DNA of 7,903 nucleotides from UBA1413 sp964461455 (GTDB lineage Bacteria > Bacteroidota > Bacteroidia > Bacteroidales > Prolixibacteraceae): NCBI GenBank assembly GCA_964461455.1, contig CAYWUJ010000074.1:1-7903 (forward strand), given 5' to 3'. Below the pieces are notes generated by a model, which was given only the letters and a program-made list of their open reading frames with translations, had not been told where the DNA came from and did not search any database. Position numbers and translations under genes: made by a program. Below are positions 5,617-7,903 of the stretch, piece by piece (within the stretch, counting starts at the first letter, position 1; each line of letters opens with the position of its first letter).

Positions 5617-7903
5617 GAGAATATATTTTTTTTACGTTAACGATCTGTTCTTTCACCTGTTTGTTCAGTTCTTCGGGAGTCATTGTTCCGGGGTAAACGG
5701 GGGGGAGAAACCGGATGCTTATTTTTTGCCCCCTGTTGATTTTTTTCGCCCCGTAGGACATGGCGGCGTATGCTCCGTCGACGACTACGGGTACCACGGG
5801 AACGTTCAGTTCGGTGCTCAGGATGGCATAGGTTTTCTTGAAATCTCCCAATTCCCCGTTCAGGGAGCGTGTTCCTTCCGGGAAAATCAGGATTTTCTTT
5901 CCCTGTTTCACGACTTCCGCCATTTTCAGGATGGAATTTTTCAGCTCCTTGCTGAGGTCCATCACGATGACGTTGGTACGTGCGGCCAGGTAGCGCCTGA
6001 TGCCGCTTTTGACATGTTCTTTTTTAGCGTAGGAAAAGGTGTTTTTCAGGGTTGGCTGGTCGAGATAGGAAAGGACCAGGAAGGCGTCGAGTTTGCTCTC
6101 GTGATTGGGGGCGAAGAAACAAGGTCCTTCGGGTATATTTTCCATTCCTGATCCTTCGAACCGGAAAAACAAACGGAAGAAGGCCCTGACCGATTTCACC
6201 GCCGGGCCCAGCAGGAATGAGGATTTCGGGAGGATCACCCCGGCATCTTCTTTCAGGTTGCCGGTCCAGGTGGTGTCGGCATCTGATTTGTGGAACAGTT
6301 TATGGTTGCGGACATGGTCGGCCATCTTGCCCAGGGAGGGGAATTTCAGCAGTTGTTCCTCATCCAGTTTTACGCCGAAACTCCTCTCGATGAAATCGAT
6401 CAGGCTTAACTTGCCCAGGGAATCCATGGATATATCAAAGACGAGGTGATGGCCGGGCAGGATATCCATATCGACCTGGCTCTCGAGGAATGTTTTAATG
6501 GCCAGAAATTCAGTGGATTGGGGTTCGTTGGGGCTGGTTTGGTCTTCCTTCTTATGTTCGATCATGTCGGCCAGTTTGAACCGTTTTAATTTGGAGAGCC
6601 GGGTGCGGGGCAATTCCGATTTGATGAGTGTAAACTGCATGATGCGTTTGTAGGAGCTGACCCCGGCATTGAACGGGGTAATCACCTGGTCGCGGAACCA
6701 GGCTTGCTGATCTTCTATGTTGTTTTCGGACATAAAAGCTGCATCGGGAAATATGACGGCGTGGAGCATTTCTTTGTACATGGTCACCCCGGCTTCCTTG
6801 ATGGCCGGGGAGAATCTTTCCAGTTTGGATTCCAGTTCCACGGGATTGATGTTTTTCCCGTTCGGAAGAATGATAATTTCCTTTTTGCGGCCGGTGATAT
6901 AGAGAAATCCGTCCTTGTCGAGGTATCCGAGGTCTCCGGTGTATAGCCAGCCGTCTTTCACCGTTTCGGCGGTTTCTTCGGGCCGGTTGTAATAGCCTTT
7001 CATGATACCCGGGCCTTTGGCCACAATCTCCCCCTCCCTGATTTCGATGGTGAGACCGGGCAGGGCCTGTCCGGTGGATCCGATTTTGATTTTCCCGGGC
7101 CGGGGGAATGTGATCATGGGCGAGGCTTCGGTCATTCCGAAGCCTTCCATGATATCAAACCCTATTCCGTAGAAGAAGGTGCCCACCTCCTTGTTCAGGG
7201 CGGCTCCGCCGGCGATCATATACTGCAGGTGACCTCCGAAGCTCTGGTGGACCTTGTTGAAGATTTTGCGGCCCAGGCTGCGCCATCCTGTTTTCAGGAC
7301 GAACCAGAGAAGAGCCTTCGCCACGGGACTTTTGTCGATTTTCGCCTTGATACCCCTGTACATCAGCTCATAGAGCCGGGGTACTCCCAGGAAAACCCCC
7401 ACCTCATTGTCACTGAAGGTTTTCAGCAGGTCGGACGATTGCATGGAGGGTGCCATGGTGATGGAGGAGCCGACAAAGAGTGGCGTCATCATGGAGCCTA
7501 CCAGGGGAAAGACATGATGCAGCGGCAGGAAAATCATGACCTGCCGTTCGGGGATGTAAATCTTGCTGTCAATGACCGCCGACACGTTTTCAAGGATGTT
7601 GGTGAAGGAGAGCATCACTCCCTTGGGACTTCCCGTGGTTCCTGAGGTGTAAATGATCACCGCCGTGGCTCTGTTATCTTCGGGGCCCAACCATTCGCTT
7701 TCCTTAACCGTTTCGTCGGGGAGGATCTCCTCAAAGACGACAACGCGGGGTTTGTGTTTTGTTTTCAGGTCGATTTCGGGAAGGTGGTCCTTCATGGCAG
7801 CACTGATGAAAAGCCACTCAGGCCGGCAATCATCGAGGATATAGGCCACATCTTCGGCCGAGGCCATGAAGTCGATGGGCACGGGTATCGCGTTGTTCTG
7901 AAG
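5609..7903 (-). CDS. AMP-binding acyl synthetase-ACP-PlsC acyltransferase fusion, 5' end cut
   Basis: The frame is open to the right edge, so the true start is outside; 764 residues are visible (numbered from the edge). First comes an acyl-activating AMP-binding domain: P-loop YTSGTTGSPKGV (85-96), GFGMTEASP (254-262), YTGDLG (321-326), GRKKEIIILPNGKNI (338-352) and the C-terminal catalytic Lys region LPRTRLSKLKR (431-441). Next is an acyl carrier protein domain (about 462-532) with phosphopantetheine site Ser495 in MDSLG. Last is a PlsC acyltransferase domain (about 585-764) with HxxxxD as NHESKLD (His601, Asp606) and FPEGTRS (674-680). The likely role is ATP-dependent activation of free fatty acids, loading onto the built-in carrier, and transfer to a lysophospholipid or glycerol-phosphate acceptor at the membrane, resembling Aas but with the domains in another order. 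From the usual P-loop position, perhaps 80-100 N-terminal residues are missing. A GTG at 7882 is not the start, because family-like sequence (AIPVPID) continues upstream of it. The stop overlaps the GH42 start. Confidence 0.9.
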   Translation of the reverse strand, partial: LQNNAIPVPIDFMASAEDVAYILDDCRPEWLFISAAMKDHLPEIDLKTKHKPRVVVFEEILPDETVKESEWLGPEDNRATAVIIYTSGTTGSPKGVMLSFTNILENVSAVIDSKIYIPERQVMIFLPLHHVFPLVGSMMTPLFVGSSITMAPSMQSSDLLKTFSDNEVGVFLGVPRLYELMYRGIKAKIDKSPVAKALLWFVLKTGWRSLGRKIFNKVHQSFGGHLQYMIAGGAALNKEVGTFFYGIGFDIMEGFGMTEASPMITFPRPGKIKIGSTGQALPGLTIEIREGEIVAKGPGIMKGYYNRPEETAETVKDGWLYTGDLGYLDKDGFLYITGRKKEIIILPNGKNINPVELESKLERFSPAIKEAGVTMYKEMLHAVIFPDAAFMSENNIEDQQAWFRDQVITPFNAGVSSYKRIMQFTLIKSELPRTRLSKLKRFKLADMIEHKKEDQTSPNEPQSTEFLAIKTFLESQVDMDILPGHHLVFDISMDSLGKLSLIDFIERSFGVKLDEEQLLKFPSLGKMADHVRNHKLFHKSDADTTWTGNLKEDAGVILPKSSFLLGPAVKSVRAFFRLFFRFEGSGMENIPEGPCFFAPNHESKLDAFLVLSYLDQPTLKNTFSYAKKEHVKSGIRRYLAARTNVIVMDLSKELKNSILKMAEVVKQGKKILIFPEGTRSLNGELGDFKKTYAILSTELNVPVVPVVVDGAYAAMSYGAKKINRGQKISIRFLPPVYPGTMTPEELNKQVKEQIVNVKKIYSHG
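5626..5633 (-). promoter_or_regulatory. A8 tract upstream of the GH42 start
   Basis: Eight consecutive A lie inside the last codons of the acyl synthetase fusion (GTA AAA AAA ATA). They are followed by nine bases (TATATTCTC) and the GH42 ATG. The spacing equals that of the A8 tract before lemA. No Shine-Dalgarno sequence is present, so the tract probably serves as the A-rich initiation leader (inference). Confidence 0.45.

Noticed and set aside
5288..6151. Plus-strand frame of 287 codons across the GH42/acyl synthetase junction
   Set aside because: It lies wholly opposite two well-supported genes, shows no recognisable domain and has the low-complexity look of antisense reading.
7880..7882. 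GTG as the start of the acyl synthetase fusion
   Set aside because: The frame continues to the window edge with family-like sequence (AIPVPID), and the AMP-binding domain would be truncated by a start here.

Overview
The window looks like a chromosomal segment of a fairly GC-rich member of the Bacteroidota, probably Bacteroidales or a relative. The evidence is a two-component-regulator propeller protein of the type that fronts Bacteroidota sensors, a TAnnTTTG-type -7 promoter element, start codons with A-rich leaders instead of clear Shine-Dalgarno sites, and signal peptides ending in A-Q or G-Q. All five genes lie on the minus strand, so transcription runs from high to low coordinates. Nothing convincing is coded on the plus strand, and I see no tRNA, rRNA, CRISPR array or insertion sequence.

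In transcription order: (1) 7903-5609 is the 3' part of a three-domain lipid enzyme made of an acyl-activating AMP-binding domain, an acyl carrier protein domain and a PlsC-type acyltransferase. (2) 5616-3331 overlaps it by 8 bp and encodes a secreted GH42-type beta-galactosidase-like glycosidase. (3) A 144 bp gap holds an inverted repeat and a good -7 element. (4) 3186-2635 is a LemA-family membrane protein. (5) 2578-884 is a DUF2207 membrane protein with a glycine-repeat tail. (6) 836-1 is the N-terminal 278 residues of a Reg_prop beta-propeller protein, cut by the left edge.

The layout suggests two transcription units. The acyl-activating fusion and the glycosidase are probably co-transcribed and translationally coupled. 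LemA, DUF2207 and possibly the propeller protein form a second unit. LemA with DUF2207 is a recurrent pairing thought to act at the cell envelope, but its biochemical role is not settled. The propeller protein probably senses an extracytoplasmic ligand, and in this phylum such sensors often control glycan-utilisation genes. Its link to the GH42 enzyme two genes away is inference.

The points most worth a second look are the domain order of the lipid enzyme, the Ser in place of Asn before the predicted acid/base Glu of the GH42 protein, the 9-bp tandem repeat in the glycine tail, and two A8 tracts placed at exactly the same distance (9 nt) from two start codons. I do not see a clearly new multi-gene system.
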